From assembly GCF_000371785.1 (NCBI RefSeq), contig NZ_AQUI01000002.1:4947352-5011351 (forward strand): a DNA stretch of 64,000 nt, in the 5' to 3' direction. This document shows positions 34,649-43,401 of this stretch, piece after piece. The notes under the pieces were generated by a model, which saw nothing but the letters and a program-made list of their open reading frames with translations, ran no database searches and was not told the DNA's origin. The DNA comes from Actinopolyspora halophila DSM 43834. GTDB lineage: Bacteria; Actinomycetota; Actinomycetes; Mycobacteriales; Pseudonocardiaceae. The translations under genes and the position numbers were made by a program. How positions within the stretch are numbered: position 1 is the first letter of the stretch; every line of letters starts with the position of its first letter.

Positions 34649-35254
34649 TCATCGGGAACGCCGATTGCTCAACCACTCCGGACTGGCCACTCCGCGCAGA
34701 GTGACGCGCCAGACCTCCTCCATGCGCGCCACCGCCCCCGGCCCCACCTCGGAGGAACCGGCCACGCTCGCCCCCACCATCGCCGTGTAGGCGACCCGCG
34801 CCACCGCCATCGGATCCACCCCGGGACGCAGCAGACCACTCACGGCGGAGCGCCGCAGCAGATCCTGCAGCAACGGCTCCCACTCCAGCTCGTGACTCTC
34901 CTCGTCCTCCGCTATGCGGTGACGCGCGAGCTGGGTTCCGGCACGGATCACGACGTCCTGCTCGGTCAGGCGGGCCGCGTCGTTGAGCAACCCCACCGCG
35001 ATCGAGAGCGGATCGAGCTCACGGCGCAGCCAGGCCCGCTGCAACCGGGGCCAGCGTTGGGCCTGTAGCCGCACCAGAGCCAGTGCCAGCTCCTCCTTCG
35101 AGGAGAAGTGGAAGTAGAACGCACCCTTGGTCACCCCGCTGCGCCGCAGGATCGCGCTGAGCGGCACGGCGTCGTAGCCCGCTCGGTCGAACTCCTCCGC
35201 GGCGGCCACGACGATCGCACGACGGGTCAGTTGGGCACGACGCTGCTGAGGCAT
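34649..35254 (-). CDS. TetR-family regulator, gamma-butyrolactone-receptor-like
   Basis: A 201-residue TetR protein. The HTH (residues about 8-55) reads RAQLTRRAIVVAAAEEFDRAGYDAVPLSAILRRSGVTKGAFYFHFSSKEELA, close to the ArpA/ScbR autoregulator-receptor type, as is the ligand domain with LARHRIAEDEESHELEWEPLLQDLLRR. These proteins usually repress secondary metabolism or their own gene. No butyrolactone synthase (AfsA-like) or biosynthetic cluster is nearby, so ligand and targets are unknown. ATG 35254 start. Confidence 0.78.
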   Translation of the reverse strand: MPQQRRAQLTRRAIVVAAAEEFDRAGYDAVPLSAILRRSGVTKGAFYFHFSSKEELALALVRLQAQRWPRLQRAWLRRELDPLSIAVGLLNDAARLTEQDVVIRAGTQLARHRIAEDEESHELEWEPLLQDLLRRSAVSGLLRPGVDPMAVARVAYTAMVGASVAGSSEVGPGAVARMEEVWRVTLRGVASPEWLSNRRSR

Positions 35255-35710
35255 GTGCGCGGCTCCGGCGTACGACTGTGGGCAGCGCACCAAAACACAC
35301 CGTGACGGGCAGGCGGCTACCACCCACGAATGGATGATCAACTTTGCCGAATGAAGTTACCGCGCGTGGGCAGCCCTTGCCCATCCGCCTTCCCTTTCAA
35401 CCCGGCCACGTGAAGCTGAAACGCGCTCATAACCGGGGAAAGGACCACCTGGCGGACGATCAAAAAAGACCCGAGGGTAGGTTTTCCCCGTGGCCACACG
35501 GCGGCCCGCCCGAGTCCCGCGAGACGTTCCACCGGGGGGTGTGCGTCTCGCGGGACGTCGAGCACGCGCCTGCACCGCCCGCACTGTCCGGCCACGGCCG
35601 GCCCGCGGGCGGGTGATCACCACAGCGGGCGCACGGAAGGGACTCGTGCCCCCGGTCGATCACGAACAGGAGAACGGGACGGATCCCACAGCACCGTCCA
35701 GCGGGACCGT
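35255..35710. other. 456-bp region without a secure gene
   Basis: Upstream of the TetR gene and downstream of an 83-residue small-protein gene. A minus-strand frame at 35460-35663 has CARCGDHPP with two later Cys, but also a low-complexity tail; not accepted as a gene. Confidence 0.4.
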
Positions 35711-35962
35711 TCAGCTGGACACGGGCGGGTCCTCTTCGCCCTCCTCGTCCTCATCCGCCGTGAGACCGAGCATCTCCAGCAACTTCCTGCAGTCTTCGGT
35801 GTCTCTGGCCCCGCGCGCCACCGCCATCCGAGCGCGGTGCAGCTGCTCAGGAGAGAACCGCACCGAGTCACTGCTGCGCTGTGCGGGCACCGAGGTCGAG
35901 GACCTGGGGTGACTTCTGTCCTGGAGCGCCAGGAACTTGCGTACGTCGAGCGAGCCGTCCAT
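35711..35962 (-). CDS. Small conserved actinobacterial protein
   Basis: An 83-residue hydrophilic protein with a strong GGAGGGG ribosome site before ATG 35962. It has a helical core, SPEQLHRARMAVARGARDTEDCRKLLEMLGL, and an acidic tail with ADEDEEGEEDPP. No domain is recognised. The helix resembles short regulatory or chaperone-like proteins, but this is only an impression. Confidence 0.65.
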   Translation of the reverse strand: MDGSLDVRKFLALQDRSHPRSSTSVPAQRSSDSVRFSPEQLHRARMAVARGARDTEDCRKLLEMLGLTADEDEEGEEDPPVSS

Positions 35963-36166
35963 AACCCCTCCCCGACTAGGGTTCTGCCGCAGGTTATCCA
36001 CCGGGAGACCTCCAAAACAGCCCCCTGGAGAGTGAAGCGTGTACACGTGAAGTAACCGAATGCCCGCGCAGGCAACACGAGGCACTCCGCGCGAAGGGGT
36101 TGTTCCCGAAATATTCGCCGAATAATCACCACGAACGAGTGAGAAGGCGCGGCGTTGCACAGCACT

Positions 36167-36181
36167 TACCCCCTAGGGGTA
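36167..36181. promoter_or_regulatory. CsoR-type copper operator
   Basis: TACCCC-CTA-GGGGTA, a perfect 6-bp inverted repeat with a 3-base centre, matching the CsoR-box pattern. It overlaps the likely -35/-10 region (TATATT just right) of the copper chaperone gene 60 bp downstream. Confidence 0.7.
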
Positions 36182-36241
36182 TATTGCGAGGCGGCCGAAG
36201 CCATCCGAACCAACTTCCCGCAGGTGTGAAAAGGAGCGGCA

Positions 36242-36460
36242 ATGTCGACTCAGACCTTCACCGTCAACGGAATGACCTGCCAGCACTGCGTCGCCTCGGT
36301 GACCGAGGAGCTCGGCGAACTCCCGGGAGTCTCCGACGTCGACGTCGCCCTCGAAACCGGCAGGGTGACCGTCACCTCGGAATCGGAGATCAGTGAGGAA
36401 GCCGCCTCGGCCGCCGTGCGGGAGGCCGGTTACACCGTCTCCGACTGGCCCGGTGAATGA
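36242..36460 (+). CDS. copZ: Copper chaperone CopZ-like heavy-metal-associated protein
   Basis: A 72-residue single HMA-domain protein. The metal site is MTCQHC at residues 11-16, in the beta-alpha-beta-beta-alpha-beta fold (VNGMTCQHCVASVTEEL and AASAAVREAGYTV). Strong ribosome site AAGGAG before ATG 36242. It lies under a CsoR-type box, so copper induction is probable. No copA or csoR is present in the window, so this is an orphan chaperone. Confidence 0.92.
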   Translation: MSTQTFTVNGMTCQHCVASVTEELGELPGVSDVDVALETGRVTVTSESEISEEAASAAVREAGYTVSDWPGE

Positions 36461-36636
36461 GCGGCCCACGAGCCGCGTCACGAGGACACCGCGGGAAGGT
36501 GTTTCCGCGGTGAGCACAGCGACCTCCGCGAAGCGGGGCCACGACTCCGAGCGGCGGTCCGCCCACGCGGCCCCTGATACGAGGCCGCTTCACGAGCCCT
36601 CCACAAAAGGCGGGCGGCCATGCCACAATCGGCCCC

Positions 36637-36709
36637 GCTGACCCACCCCCGGTCAGCAGCTGTGGAGATCGGCATTGCCTTGCCCCCGCGTTTCCCCTGG
36701 CGCGGGGGC
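36637..36709 (+). other. Two hairpins with C-rich loops upstream of the RHH gene
   Basis: First hairpin GCTGACC (36637-36643) with GGTCAGC (36651-36657), loop CACCCCC. Second GCCCCCGCG (36682-36690) with CGCGGGGGC (36701-36709), loop TTTCCCCTGG. A CACAAT at 36624-36629 could be a -10 element. No T-run follows. Could be a leader RNA, a small RNA or a terminator. Confidence 0.35.
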
Positions 36710-36741
36710 TTGCCGGACCACGGAGCCCTCGGCACGGACGA

Positions 36742-37308
36742 GTGAGCACCCCCACATCCGCTGTTCCGGCCGGTCGGAACCGTTATCGTGTCGGCGTGGT
36801 TCTAGGACGGGCGAAGATCGGACGTCGGCAGCGCACGGACGATGTCGACACACAGCAGCAGGACCAGCCGGACAGCGAACTCGAGTCCTACCTCGCGGCG
36901 CTCTCCCCCGAAGAGGACCCGGAGACCACCGGCACCGGCCGCAGCTTCGGCACCTCCGAAGTACATCAACTGCGTCTCCCGTTGATGGCCAACGAACGTC
37001 TCAAGGAACTGGCCGCCGAACAGGGGACCTCTCCGAGCGCGCTGGCCAGGGACTGGGTGCTGCAGCACCTGAACGACCATCCCGCGCCGGAAGAGGCCGA
37101 GTGGCCCGGCAGCGCGGAACCCCGGCCCGCTCACGCGCACCCGGAGGCAGGCGGGAACGAGCAGTGGCCCGCTGACGAGGGCTTTCCCACCGAGTTCCCC
37201 GAAGCGACCGCCCCGGGCAGCGGGTATTCGCCCGCGGACTTCCCCGACCACGGCGTCGAGGAGACCGACACCGAGATCACCATCCCGCACGGCCAGTACC
37301 GCTACTAG
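36742..37308 (+). CDS. Ribbon-helix-helix-like protein
   Basis: A 188-residue acidic protein. Residues about 72-112, VHQLRLPLMANERLKELAAEQGTSPSALARDWVLQHL, fit a CopG/Arc type ribbon-helix-helix DNA-binding motif. Flanks are low complexity and rich in Glu, Pro, Asp and Gly. GTG 36742 is the longest start; GTG 36796 would also preserve the motif. The gene follows two C-rich hairpins and is followed by a dispersed repeat. No antitoxin-toxin partner is adjacent, so regulatory target is unknown. Confidence 0.6.
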   Translation: MSTPTSAVPAGRNRYRVGVVLGRAKIGRRQRTDDVDTQQQDQPDSELESYLAALSPEEDPETTGTGRSFGTSEVHQLRLPLMANERLKELAAEQGTSPSALARDWVLQHLNDHPAPEEAEWPGSAEPRPAHAHPEAGGNEQWPADEGFPTEFPEATAPGSGYSPADFPDHGVEETDTEITIPHGQYRY

Positions 37309-37320
37309 AGGGTCGCCGGG

Positions 37321-37374
37321 TCGGTTCGCGTGGGGCGGTGCGGGGCGAAACCTCGCGCGGGCTCTCGCTGCGGG
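37321..37374 (+). repeat. Dispersed intergenic repeat, copy near 37.3 kb
   Basis: Begins 13 bases after the RHH-protein stop. 37321-37334 is identical to 23477-23490, and 37356-37374 is identical to the reverse complement of 55951-55969 (19 bases). Lies in the convergent gap with the acyl-CoA dehydrogenase gene. Confidence 0.7.
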
Positions 37375-37470
37375 TGCCCCGGCATCGATGAGCCACGGTC
37401 GGCACGCCCCCGGTCCGACGGGACGTGCCGGCCCACCGGGCGAACCGCCCCGCGGATCCGCCGAGCCCGC

Positions 37471-38628
37471 TCAGGCGGGCAGTCCGAGCTCCCTGGCGAT
37501 CAGCATCCGCTGCACCTCGCTGGTGCCCTCACCGATCTCCAGGATCTTGGCGTCCCGGTAGAACCTGCCGACCGGCGTCTCGTTCATGAAGCCGTAACCA
37601 CCGAATATCTGGGTGGCCTCCCGCGCGTTGTCCATGGCCGCGTTGGAGGAGGCCAGCTTGGCGATGGCCGCCTGCTTCTGGTACGGCTCACCGCGCAGCA
37701 TCCGACTGGCCGCGTCGTAGTAGGCCAGTCTGGCCGTGTGCGCGCGCAACTCCATGTCCGAGAGCTTGAACTGGATCGACTGGTTCTGCCCGATCCTGCG
37801 TCCGAAGGCGCTGCGCTCGTCGACGTAGCGCAGGCACTCGTCCACACATCCCTGGGCGAGACCGACGCCGAGAGCGGCGATGGCCACCCTCCCCTCGGTC
37901 AGGGTGGCCAGGAACTGCGCGTACCCGCGTCCACGCTGCCCGAGCAGGTTCTCGGCGGGGACCCGGCAGTCCTCGAAGACCAGCTCGTGGGTGTCGGAGG
38001 CGTTCCACCCCACCTTGGAGTACTTGGGGGACACGGTGAACCCCGGTGTTCCCGCGGGGACGATGATGGTGGAGATCTCCTTGCTCCCGTCCGGCTTCCT
38101 TCCGGTGACGGCGGCGACCGTGACGAAGCCGGTGATGTCGGTCCCCGAGTTGGTTATGAACGACTTGGAACCGTTGAGCACCCACTCGGATCCGTGCTGT
38201 TCGGCCGTGGTGCGGCAGGCGCCCGCGTCTGAACCACCGTCCGGTTCGGTCAGCCCGAAGGCCCCCAGCAGCTCGCCCGCGGCGAGTCGCGGCAGCCACT
38301 GCTCGCGCTGCTCCCGCGTGCCGAAGCGGTAGATCGGCATGACCCCCAGCGACACCCCGGCCTCCAGCGTCACGGCGACCGAGGAGTCCACCCGCGCGAG
38401 CTCCTCGATGGCGACGCAGAGCGCGAGGTAGTCACCTCCCATGCCGCCGTGCTCCTCCGCGACCGGAAGCCCGAACAGCCCCATCTCGCCCATGCTCGCC
38501 ACCAGCGGATAGGGGAACTCCTCCCGCTCGTAGTAGTCCCCGATCACGGGGGCCATTTCCTTGAGCGAAAAGGACCTGACCGCCTGGCGCAACTGCTCGT
38601 GCTCGTCGCTGAGCTGGTAATCGACCAT
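37471..38628 (-). CDS. Acyl-CoA dehydrogenase (FadE19-like, branched-chain)
   Basis: A 385-residue FAD enzyme, probably oxidising isovaleryl-CoA or another branched acyl-CoA in leucine breakdown. It shows AFGLTEPDGGSDAG (FAD contact), NGSKSFITNSG, the FGGYGFMNETPVGRFYRD region and the end LEIGEGTSEVQRMLIAREL. The position with accA1 and accD1 matches M. tuberculosis fadE19-accA1-accD1. Ends close to a dispersed repeat. ATG 38628 start lies 62 bp after the accA1 stop. Exact chain specificity is inferred from context. Confidence 0.88.
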   Translation of the reverse strand: MVDYQLSDEHEQLRQAVRSFSLKEMAPVIGDYYEREEFPYPLVASMGEMGLFGLPVAEEHGGMGGDYLALCVAIEELARVDSSVAVTLEAGVSLGVMPIYRFGTREQREQWLPRLAAGELLGAFGLTEPDGGSDAGACRTTAEQHGSEWVLNGSKSFITNSGTDITGFVTVAAVTGRKPDGSKEISTIIVPAGTPGFTVSPKYSKVGWNASDTHELVFEDCRVPAENLLGQRGRGYAQFLATLTEGRVAIAALGVGLAQGCVDECLRYVDERSAFGRRIGQNQSIQFKLSDMELRAHTARLAYYDAASRMLRGEPYQKQAAIAKLASSNAAMDNAREATQIFGGYGFMNETPVGRFYRDAKILEIGEGTSEVQRMLIARELGLPA

Positions 38629-38690
38629 CCCGACCTCCTACAGCGGTTCGCGGCGTGGGTGTGCCGCGCCGGCTTGCTTCCCGGGGAGGT

Positions 38691-40811
38691 TCACTCCTCG
38701 GGGGACACGTCTCCGTCCGCGGTGACCACCGCGAGCGGCTGTTCCAGCTCGACCGCCTGACCCGTCGTCGCGAACACCTCCGTGACGGTGCCGTCCACGG
38801 GAGCGGTCACGGTGTGCTCCATCTTCATCGCCTCGACGACGAACAACGCCTGACCGCCGCGCACCCGCTGCTCGGGTTCGACGTTGCTGACCAGCACCGT
38901 CCCCGGCATGGGGCTGGTGACCGCGCCGTCGGTCACGTTCGACTTCCCCGCCGCGTCGGCGAGCAGGGTGCGCTCGGTCAACGACCAGGTCCCCTCCTCG
39001 GCGGCGAGCCGGACCGTCCGCCCGGACAGCGCGTAGCGATAGCGCCTGGTTCGTCCGTCCAGGGTGACCGTGAGCACGGAGTCTTCGCGACCCGCGCGCA
39101 CCGGACTCGGCCCGGTGGCTTCCGCGTCGGGGTCCCGCTCGACCAGTGCCTCGGCCGCCGTGGAGCCCCCGCGCAGTCGCACGGTCCTGCGTTCACCGGA
39201 GACCTCGAAAGTCCAGCTCATCCAGGCCCGACCACCTATCCGCCAGCCGGTGAGCGACTCCCAGGGATCCCGGGCGGGACCGGCGGGCTCCAGTTCCGTC
39301 AGTCGGAGCGTGGCGGCGGCGATCAGCACGTGCTCGGGCGGTGCCTCCCGCTGTCCGCTGTCGTCCAGCAGTTCTTCGAGCTCCCGTTCCACGAGTCCGG
39401 TGTCGAGCTCGCCCGCCCGTACGTCCGGGTGGTTCAGCAGCGCTCGGAGGAAAGCGGAGTTGGTGTCCAGCCCGAGCAGCGTCGTCCCGGCCAGTGCGCC
39501 GTCCAGTCTGCGCAGCGCCTCGGAACGGGTCGCCCCCCAACCGATGATCTTGGCCAGCATCGGGTCGTACTCGGAACCGACCCGGTCACCGCCGCGCACT
39601 CCCGAGTCGATCCGGACACCGGCTCCTCCCGGCTCGTGGAAACGCAGGATCTCGCCCCCCGTGGGCAGGAACCCCCTGGCCGGGTCCTCCGCGTAGAGCC
39701 GGGCCTCCACGGCGTGTCCCACCGTGTCCAGCTCGTCCTGCCGGAACGGGAGGGCCTCGCCCTCCGCCACGCGGACCTGCCACTCGACCAGGTCAAGCCC
39801 TTCCGGCTGTCCGTCCCGGCTCCGTGCGGACCGGGGGGCGCGCTCCGGCTCCTCACCCACGGTGGTGACCATCTCGGTCACCGGGTGCTCGACCTGCAGC
39901 CTGGTGTTCATCTCCATGAAGAAGAACTCCTCCGGCTTGTCAGCCGAGACGATGAACTCCACCGTTCCCGCTCCCACGTACCCCACGGAACGGGCCGCCT
40001 CCACCGCGGACGCGCCGATCTCCGAACGCGTCGCCGGGTCCAGCAGCGGGGAGGGGGCCTCTTCGACGATCTTCTGGTGCCTGCGCTGCAGGCTGCACTC
40101 CCGCTCCCCGAGGTGCACCACGTTGCCGTGGGAGTCGCCGAGCACCTGCACCTCGATGTGCCGGGGACGCGTGACGAAGCGTTCCACGAGCAGGGTGTCG
40201 TCGCCGAACGCCGCGCGGGACTCGCGGCGGGCGGCGTCGATCGCCGTGGTGAGCTCCTCCGCGGTGTGCACGAGCCGCATTCCCTTTCCGCCACCGCCCG
40301 CCGCGGGCTTGAACAGCACGGGAAGCCCGGTTTCCAGCGCGGCTCGCCGGAGCTGGTCGTCGGTGGCCCCTTCCGCACCGCTTCCCGGAACCAGCGGCAC
40401 CCCGGCCCCGGCCACGGTTTGCTTCGCGCGGATCTTGTCACCCATCGACTCGATCGCGGTCGCGGGCGGGCCGATGAAGGTCAGGCCCGTCTCCGCGCAG
40501 GCCGCGGCGAACTCGGCGTTCTCGGACAGGAAACCGTATCCGGGGTGCACGGCCTGCGCCCCGCAGGCCACGGCCGCGGCCAGGATCCGCTCGCCGCGCA
40601 GGTAGCTCTCGGTGGCCGCGGCCGGCCCGATGCGCACGGCCGTGTCCGCCTCGGCCACGTGCGCGGCCTCCGCGTCGGCATCGCTGTGCACTGCCACGGA
40701 ACGAATTCCCAGGCGGCGCAGTGTCCTGATGACGCGCACCGCGATCTCTCCGCGGTTGGCCACCAGCACCGTGCCGAAACGCCGCGCTTCCGACGGTTGT
40801 GTGTGGACCAT
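38691..40811 (-). CDS. accA1: Biotin carboxylase/biotin carrier protein (AccA1-like)
   Basis: A 706-residue alpha subunit of an acyl-CoA carboxylase, probably 3-methylcrotonyl-CoA carboxylase. Biotin carboxylase part: VLVANRGEIAVRV (about 13), ATP-grasp GGGGKGMR (about 168), HIEVQVLGD, MNTRLQVEHPVTEMVT (about 296) and a substrate-like tail. The C-terminal carrier domain has the biotinyl-Lys in EAMKMEH near 672. An unusual 21-residue insertion (TVGEEPERAPRSARSRDGQPE split over the TEMVT/GLDLV junction, bases 39801-39863) interrupts a very conserved loop. GGAGGG ribosome site before ATG 40811. Operon with accD1. Confidence 0.93.
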   Translation of the reverse strand: MVHTQPSEARRFGTVLVANRGEIAVRVIRTLRRLGIRSVAVHSDADAEAAHVAEADTAVRIGPAAATESYLRGERILAAAVACGAQAVHPGYGFLSENAEFAAACAETGLTFIGPPATAIESMGDKIRAKQTVAGAGVPLVPGSGAEGATDDQLRRAALETGLPVLFKPAAGGGGKGMRLVHTAEELTTAIDAARRESRAAFGDDTLLVERFVTRPRHIEVQVLGDSHGNVVHLGERECSLQRRHQKIVEEAPSPLLDPATRSEIGASAVEAARSVGYVGAGTVEFIVSADKPEEFFFMEMNTRLQVEHPVTEMVTTVGEEPERAPRSARSRDGQPEGLDLVEWQVRVAEGEALPFRQDELDTVGHAVEARLYAEDPARGFLPTGGEILRFHEPGGAGVRIDSGVRGGDRVGSEYDPMLAKIIGWGATRSEALRRLDGALAGTTLLGLDTNSAFLRALLNHPDVRAGELDTGLVERELEELLDDSGQREAPPEHVLIAAATLRLTELEPAGPARDPWESLTGWRIGGRAWMSWTFEVSGERRTVRLRGGSTAAEALVERDPDAEATGPSPVRAGREDSVLTVTLDGRTRRYRYALSGRTVRLAAEEGTWSLTERTLLADAAGKSNVTDGAVTSPMPGTVLVSNVEPEQRVRGGQALFVVEAMKMEHTVTAPVDGTVTEVFATTGQAVELEQPLAVVTADGDVSPEE

Positions 40812-40869
40812 CTCTTCCCTCCGACCGGCCCTGCTCGTGCTGGACATCCGCTCTCGCTCCACGTTCCGC

Positions 40870-42483
40870 TCACATGCGGAACACACCGTTGTTCACCGGC
40901 TCCAGCGGAGCGTTCTCCGCCGTGGCCAGCGCCAGTCCGAGCACGTTCCTGGTCTGCTTCGGGTCGATCACTCCGTCGTCCCAGATCCGGGCGGTCGAGT
41001 AGTAGGGGTGTCCCTGCCGTTCGTACTGGTCCCGCACGGGTTGCTTGAACTCCTCTTCCTCCTCGGCGGACCAGTGCTGACCGCTCCCCTCGAGCTGGTC
41101 GCGCCGGACGGTGGCCAGCACCGAGGCGGCCTGCTCCCCGCCCATCACCGAGATGCGGGCGTTCGGCCACATCCACAGGAACCGCGGGGAATAGGCGCGC
41201 CCGCACATCGAGTAGTTGCCCGCGCCGAACGAGCCCCCGATCACCACGGTCAGCTTCGGGACGCGGGCGCAGGCCACGGCGGTGACCATCTTGGCCCCGT
41301 GCTTGGCGATCCCACCTGCCTCGTACTCCTTGCCCACCATGAATCCCGAGATGTTCTGCAGGAAGACCAGCGGGATCTCCCTGCGATCGCACAGCTGCAC
41401 GAAGTGGGAGCCCTTGAGCGCTGACTCCGCGAACAGGATCCCGTTGTTGGCGACGATGCCCACGGGCCTGCCGTGGATCCGGGCGAAGCCCGTGACCAGG
41501 GTCTGCCCGTACTCGGGCTTGAACTCCGAGAAGCGGCTGCCGTCGACGACCCGGGCGATCACCTCGCGCACGTCGTAGGGGGTCCTGCTGTCCGTGGGGA
41601 CCACCCCGTAGAGCTGCTCCGGGTCCACAGCGGGTTCCTCGACCGGAGCCGACCGCTGGGACGGCTGCCTGCCGCTGTCCGTGGTGCCGACGATGGAGCG
41701 CACCATGCGCAGCGCGTCGGCGTCGTCGGCGGCCAGGTGGTCGGTCACTCCCGAGGTGCGGGCGTGCAGCCCGCCACCGCCGAGTTCCTCCGCGCTCACC
41801 TCGGCTCCCGTGGCCGCCTTCACCAGCGGCGGACCACCGAGGAAGATGGTGCCCTGCTCACGCACGATCACCGCTTCGTCGCTCATGGCCGGGACGTAGG
41901 CCCCGCCCGCGGTGCAGGAGCCGAGCACCGCCGCGATCTGCGGAATCCCGCGTGCGGACATCGTGGCCTGGTTGTAGAAGATGCGGCCGAAGTGCTCCCG
42001 GTCCGGGAAGACCTCGTCCTGACGCGGCAGGAAGGCACCGCCCGAGTCCACCAGGTAGATGCAGGGCAGGTTGTTGTGCAGGGCCACTTCCTGCGCACGC
42101 AGGTGCTTTTTCACCGTGACGGGGTAGTAGGTCCCCCCCTTGACCGTGGCGTCGTTGGCCACGACGACGCACTCGCGCCCGGCCACCCGGCCGATCCCTG
42201 TGATGATCCCCGCCGAGGGGGCCTCGTCCTCGTAGAGCCCGTGCGCGGCCATCGGGGAGAGCTCGAGCAGCGGCGAGCCGCGGTCGAGGAGTGTGTCGAC
42301 CCTTTCGCGCGGCAGCAGTTTGCCGCGCTCGACGTGCCGCCGCCTGGTTTTCTCCGGGCCGCCTGCGCGGACGCGGGCGAGTTGCTCCTCGAGGTCGGCG
42401 ACCAGTTCCGCGTGTTCCGCGGTGTGGCGCGCGTAGGAGTCGGCCGTCGGGTCGACGGCGGTGGGCAGTACCGGCGCATCCAT
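40870..42483 (-). CDS. accD1: Acyl-CoA carboxylase beta subunit (carboxyltransferase, AccD1-like)
   Basis: A 537-residue crotonase-fold carboxyltransferase. N-terminal half has [21 protein letters not shown] and [27 protein letters not shown]; the C-terminal half has [51 protein letters not shown] and [38 protein letters not shown], typical of methylcrotonyl-CoA carboxylase. Works with the AccA1-like subunit downstream; together they add CO2 to 3-methylcrotonyl-CoA. ATG 42483. The strand pair with a TetR divergent at 42629 gives control of the operon. Confidence 0.93.
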   Translation of the reverse strand: MDAPVLPTAVDPTADSYARHTAEHAELVADLEEQLARVRAGGPEKTRRRHVERGKLLPRERVDTLLDRGSPLLELSPMAAHGLYEDEAPSAGIITGIGRVAGRECVVVANDATVKGGTYYPVTVKKHLRAQEVALHNNLPCIYLVDSGGAFLPRQDEVFPDREHFGRIFYNQATMSARGIPQIAAVLGSCTAGGAYVPAMSDEAVIVREQGTIFLGGPPLVKAATGAEVSAEELGGGGLHARTSGVTDHLAADDADALRMVRSIVGTTDSGRQPSQRSAPVEEPAVDPEQLYGVVPTDSRTPYDVREVIARVVDGSRFSEFKPEYGQTLVTGFARIHGRPVGIVANNGILFAESALKGSHFVQLCDRREIPLVFLQNISGFMVGKEYEAGGIAKHGAKMVTAVACARVPKLTVVIGGSFGAGNYSMCGRAYSPRFLWMWPNARISVMGGEQAASVLATVRRDQLEGSGQHWSAEEEEEFKQPVRDQYERQGHPYYSTARIWDDGVIDPKQTRNVLGLALATAENAPLEPVNNGVFRM

Positions 42484-42573
42484 CTCGTTGACCGCACCTT
42501 CCGTTCTCGTTCCCGCCCCGCACGGTGGGACTTCCGGCCGGACAGACACACTCTCGGCAGTGTTGTTAGCGAT

Positions 42574-42595
42574 CGTTAACGTACGTATGTTAACG
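42574..42595. promoter_or_regulatory. TetR operator in the divergent acc/tetR region
   Basis: CGTTAAC-N8-GTTAACG, a perfect 7-bp inverted repeat between the accD1 start (42483) and the TetR start (42629). It is the only strong palindrome here and lies near both promoters. Confidence 0.7.
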
Positions 42596-42628
42596 TCTCC
42601 TAACTGGATTCGTCTAGTATCGGAGTCG

Positions 42629-43234
42629 ATGACGCGCAACGCCGCCGAACAGCCTCCCGCCTCGCCCCGGGCCCCCTCACGACGCGAGCAGATCCTCGGA
42701 GCCGCGGCGGATCTGTTCGCACGGTACGGATTCCACGGGGTCGGGATCGACGACATCGGAGCGGCTGTCGGCGTGTCGGGCCCGGCGCTGTACCGGCACT
42801 TCCGCAGCAAGGACGCGATGCTGGGCGAGATGCTCACCGGCATCAGCGAGAAACTGCTCCGCGGCGGCCGGGCCAGAACCGCGAGCACCGCGACCCCGGC
42901 CGAAGCGCTCGAAAGCCTGGTGCACTGGCACATCGAGTTCGCGCTGACGAACTCGGCACTGATCACCGTGCACCTGCGCGATCTCGACAGCCTGACCGAA
43001 CCCGACCGGCACCGGGTCAGGGAGTTGCAGCGCGGCTACGTCGAGGTCTGGGTGCAGACCCTGCTGACCGTCCGGCCCGAACTGGACGAGGACACCGCGC
43101 GGGCCTCCACCCACGCCGTGCTCGGGCTGATCAACTCCACCCCCTACAGCGCGCGGCTGGACACCGACGCCATGTCCGCGCTGCTGTACCGGATGGCCAT
43201 GGGCGCGCTGGGCACGGAACCCGAGCCGCGCTGA
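42629..43234 (+). CDS. TetR-family regulator of the carboxylase operon
   Basis: A 201-residue TetR protein. [54 protein letters not shown] (residues about 24-72). The ligand domain is helical. It is divergent from the accD1-accA1-acyl-CoA dehydrogenase operon, as Rv2506 is from its neighbours in M. tuberculosis (from memory), so control of branched-chain acyl-CoA breakdown is likely. ATG 42629 with GGAG nearby. Confidence 0.87.
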   Translation: MTRNAAEQPPASPRAPSRREQILGAAADLFARYGFHGVGIDDIGAAVGVSGPALYRHFRSKDAMLGEMLTGISEKLLRGGRARTASTATPAEALESLVHWHIEFALTNSALITVHLRDLDSLTEPDRHRVRELQRGYVEVWVQTLLTVRPELDEDTARASTHAVLGLINSTPYSARLDTDAMSALLYRMAMGALGTEPEPR

Positions 43235-43401
43235 CCCGGCCGAGCGGGGGCACCGTCGACCACCGCCCGCCCACCGCCGAGCCACTCCGCGAACACCCGT
43301 GCCGGCCCAGACATCAACCCATCGGGTTAAGAACACGTTTTGCGAGCCAACAGCACCAGAGCAAGACTGGACCGGCGTGCCACCGAGCCGAAGGAGGCAG
43401 G

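Noticed and set aside
35460-35663. Minus-strand frame with CARCGDHPP (possible small zinc protein)
   Set aside because: Only one Cys pair is well placed, the rest is low complexity and the ribosome site is unconvincing.
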